This document shows, one piece after another, positions 5,619 to 7,110 of a stretch of 7,110 nucleotides of DNA; the stretch's first letter is position 1; each line of letters starts with the position of its first letter. Origin of the DNA: JBBRLA01 sp038231615 (GTDB lineage Bacteria > Myxococcota_A > Polyangia > Palsa-1104 > JAEUJZ01); the NCBI GenBank assembly GCA_038231615.1, contig JBBRLA010000457.1, positions 1-7,110 of the forward strand. The letters are read 5' to 3'. Position numbers and translations under genes: made by a program. Below the pieces are notes generated by a model. It saw only the letters and a list, made by a program, of their open reading frames with translations, had not been told where the DNA came from and searched no databases.

Positions 5619-6263
5619 CTATATGCCGCCTACTGTGTTCTCTTTCCCCTCCCGCGCATCCTCGGGTTGCCATGTATCCACAAAGCGAATTACTGCCCGG
5701 CCAAGTTCGGTAATCTGATTCATCGTGCTGCCCCAAACCTTCCCGGGCGGAATCCCAAGGCAACCAGCTTGAACTAGGGCGGCATTTGAGTAGGTGCCAG
5801 GCTCGTCCCACCTGGCCTGAAATGCTTCCCTTCCGTGGGACGTTTCGAGCTCTCGTAACAGCAGCACATCACGTGGCTCAAGTGAAGCAAGCGCACGGGA
5901 GACCCTCGATTTCATCTCGATATCAAGATCCGGCTTGAAGATCCCGACCTTGGCGGCGCACATGAGGCGCATTCGCTCACGAAGTACAGACTTGAGAGCC
6001 TCGCCGTGTAGCTGGAGATAGAGCAGCGTGGCCTCCCGATTGCCGATCTTGTCCGCAAGCCCCGCGGCCAACTCGGCATTTGTTCTGACTTGCTCTTCGG
6101 CGAAGGCACGGAAGGCATTGTAGGTTTCGAGTGTCACCTCATCGGTGATTTCATCCCAAGCACGCTTTATCTCCTCCTGCGACGAAGGAAACTTGGCCCG
6201 GATCTTCTCAAGGACCAGCTTAACCGCTTCAACTCCGACGGCGATAGAAAAGTGCTCAATCAT
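5619..6263 (-). CDS. Hypothetical 214-aa protein with winged-helix-like C-terminus
   Basis: The ATG at 6263 has AAGGA 4 nt upstream. The frame continues back to 6353, but that extension is low-quality sequence that would overlap the end of the preceding gene, so 214 residues (MIEHFSIAVG) is preferred. Residues ~1-125 look largely helical, with an amphipathic N-terminus (VEAVKLVLEKIRAKF) and no clear membrane segment. Residues ~128-195 (LEPRDVLLLREL, then NAALVQAGCLG, then ITELGRAVIRFV) resemble the helix-helix-wing order of winged-helix domains seen at the C-termini of several uncharacterised families. I cannot name the family. It lies between the RHH-like gene (50-nt gap) and the 126-aa gene, and is likely co-transcribed with both. 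Whether the putative winged helix binds DNA or another protein is open. Confidence 0.75.
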   Translation of the reverse strand: MIEHFSIAVGVEAVKLVLEKIRAKFPSSQEEIKRAWDEITDEVTLETYNAFRAFAEEQVRTNAELAAGLADKIGNREATLLYLQLHGEALKSVLRERMRLMCAAKVGIFKPDLDIEMKSRVSRALASLEPRDVLLLRELETSHGREAFQARWDEPGTYSNAALVQAGCLGIPPGKVWGSTMNQITELGRAVIRFVDTWQPEDAREGKENTVGGI

Positions 6264-6313
6264 GACTTCCTTCCAGACAACTTTCCTATCTGAAGATTGC
6301 GGCGAGTCTGCGC

Positions 6314-6961
6314 CTACTGCTTGTCCCCCGCTCCGTGGCCTGCCGGAAGACAACTGCCGTAGTCAGGCTGCGAGGGAGGCTGGATTCGCGACAGGCTGGC
6401 GAGAACAGCTTTAGCATACAAGAGATCAAACGAAAGAGATGAATCAGGCTGGCTGCCTGGCAGAGGCTGCGATGGAGGCGGACTAGGGTAGTCAGGCTGC
6501 GACGGAGGCGGAAGCGGAGGAATGAGGGCGGCGATGCTCCCCGGGAAGCCTCCGGCGGAGATCGGATGGAGCGAGGGGTGAAGACGACCGCCTAGAGGTG
6601 GGTATATGTCATCGAGATGTTGCATCTCGGGCTCGGGATGCCTTATCCGAGGGGGTCGCGTTGGGCGATGCGTCTGCGCCCGGGTCCGATGAAACCTGGG
6701 CATTGTTCTTGTTCCAGCCGAGCGTTCTATCGCCTCGGCGAGGGCCTTCTGCCGCTGCCCGCGAATATCCTTTCCTCCGTTGCTGGCCACCCACTTGACA
6801 TAGAGGCGGCGGAGCACTTCTGCCTCCTCCATTTTTTCCCGCTGGGCCAGCTTGCTCAACAGCTTACTTTGCTCAGCAGTTTCGATCCGAAAGGTGATGG
6901 TTTTCCCCTCGTAACAGAAGTTCGCTGGCTTGGGGTATCCGTTGGTGCGTTTCCTCAGCAT
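6314..6961 (-). CDS. RHH-like N-terminus with proline-rich repetitive tail (215 aa)
   Basis: The ATG at 6961 gives 215 residues; the SD is weak (AGAAAG). Residues ~20-62 fit a ribbon-helix-helix-like domain: strand ITFRIE, helix A TAEQSKLLSKLAQREK, helix B EEAEVLRRLYVKWVAS. This suggests a dimeric DNA-binding protein. Residues ~85-130 are Arg/Pro/His rich. Residues ~148-205 are a low-complexity tail in which PPSQPDY occurs twice (152-158 and 195-201) along with further PSQP/GSQPD variants, likely disordered or an interaction segment. The repetitive DNA under the tail could also hide an ancient frameshift, so the true C-terminus is less certain than the N-terminus. It is first in the right-hand run and lies 15 bp from a pair of 23-bp tandem repeats, a natural autoregulatory site. 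Function beyond DNA binding is not inferable. Confidence 0.7.
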   Translation of the reverse strand: MLRKRTNGYPKPANFCYEGKTITFRIETAEQSKLLSKLAQREKMEEAEVLRRLYVKWVASNGGKDIRGQRQKALAEAIERSAGTRTMPRFHRTRAQTHRPTRPPRIRHPEPEMQHLDDIYPPLGGRLHPSLHPISAGGFPGSIAALIPPLPPPSQPDYPSPPPSQPLPGSQPDSSLSFDLLYAKAVLASLSRIQPPSQPDYGSCLPAGHGAGDKQ

Positions 6962-6976
6962 CTACTTTCTGATCAA

Positions 6977-7022
6977 CGTCAACTATTATTGCCGGTTGGC
7001 GACAACTATTATTGCCGGTTGG
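6977..7022. repeat. Tandem 23-bp AT-rich repeats (iteron- or operator-like)
   Basis: Two adjacent 23-bp units, 6977-6999 and 7000-7022, match at 22 of 23 positions; the only difference is T6979 versus A7002. The shared core is CAACTATTATTGCCGGTTGG. The array ends 15 bp before the RHH-like gene start. The AATAAT on the minus strand in each copy could double as a -10 element. Unit length and phasing (about two DNA turns) suit either an RHH operator or plasmid iterons. Two copies only, and no replication gene nearby, leave the operator reading more likely. Confidence 0.75.
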
Positions 7023-7034
7023 AGCCAGGTTGTT

Positions 7035-7058
7035 CTTGACCAGGTTCAAGTAGCTACT
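7035..7058. promoter_or_regulatory. Paired small dyads upstream of the right-hand operon
   Basis: CTTGA (7035-7039) and TCAAG (7046-7050) form an inverted repeat with a 6-bp centre. It is followed at once by the perfect 10-bp palindrome AGTAGCTACT (7049-7058). CCAGGTT is also repeated directly at 7025-7031 and 7040-7046. Together they make this 35-bp stretch unusually rich in symmetry. They may be regulator sites for the minus-strand operon, but each is short enough that chance is possible. Confidence 0.35.
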
Positions 7059-7086
7059 ACTCGTCATCGCCGGGGCTGTGGGCAAG

Positions 7087-7109
7087 TGGGCAACGCGAAG
7101 CGTTGTCCA
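7087..7109. repeat. Stable hairpin at right window edge
   Basis: CAACGC (7091-7096) and GCGTTG (7100-7105) form a perfect stem around GAA. The pairing extends outward through one G-T wobble and GGT/CCA-type pairs to 7087 and 7109, giving a stem of about 10 bp with a 3-nt loop. It may be a terminator of a gene beyond the edge, a dispersed palindromic repeat, or part of a recombination site. Context beyond the window is needed to decide. Confidence 0.4.
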
Positions 7110-7110
7110 A

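Noticed and set aside
6617..7039. Plus-strand frame of 140 codons opposite the RHH-like/proline-rich gene
   Set aside because: It would translate across the 23-bp tandem repeats, lacks a convincing SD and shows no domain pattern, while the minus-strand N-terminus looks like a DNA-binding domain.
6977..7110. CRISPR array or replication origin
   Set aside because: There are only two repeats, in direct contact with no unique spacers, and no replication protein or DnaA-box cluster is visible, so neither call can be supported.

Overview
The window is GC-rich bacterial DNA carrying seven protein genes. Six are on the minus strand and one small gene is on the plus strand. I see no rRNA, tRNA, CRISPR array, transposase or integrase. 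GC-rich third positions, Shine-Dalgarno sequences and the mix of an XRE/EgtD-like methyltransferase, ribbon-helix-helix-like proteins and a P-loop ATPase with a long coiled coil suggest a plasmid, integrative element or accessory island in a high-GC bacterium. The sequence does not let me name the phylum.

Layout. 1-2238 (minus, runs off the left edge): a very large protein with an HTH-like N-terminal region, about 260 residues of coiled coil containing 11-residue repeats, and a HerA/FtsK-like P-loop ATPase domain just beginning when the window stops. 2239-2387: a spacer with a 14-bp-stem hairpin, a perfect 16-bp tandem repeat and a 10-bp palindrome. 2388-3209 (minus): an unrecognised soluble protein of 273 residues. 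3210-3436: a spacer with a 7+7 operator-like dyad and a 14-bp palindrome. 3437-4717 (minus): an XRE-type HTH fused to an EgtD-like (Methyltransf_33-type) SAM methyltransferase. 4718-4828: a divergent promoter region with spaced direct repeats and a nested inverted repeat over the start site of the next gene. 4829-5068 (plus): a 79-residue ribbon-helix-helix-like regulator. 5069-5149: a convergent spacer. 5150-6961 (minus): three unrecognised or weakly recognised genes in one run (order of transcription: RHH-like/proline-rich, winged-helix-like, 126-residue hypothetical). 6962-7110: an AT-rich pair of 23-bp tandem repeats, small dyads and an end-of-window hairpin.

Two blocks differ in composition. 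Roughly 1-5070 is strongly GC-rich, while 5150-7110 is visibly more AT-rich with less biased third positions. They meet at the convergent gene ends near 5070-5150, which suggests separate acquisition.

How the genes may work together is inference. The divergent methyltransferase/RHH pair looks like a regulatory switch region. The 273-residue protein and the coiled-coil ATPase are co-oriented and probably form a functional pair, for instance in DNA movement, partition or packaging. The three-gene right-hand run looks like an independent cargo operon headed by its own DNA-binding protein and a repeated operator- or iteron-like site.
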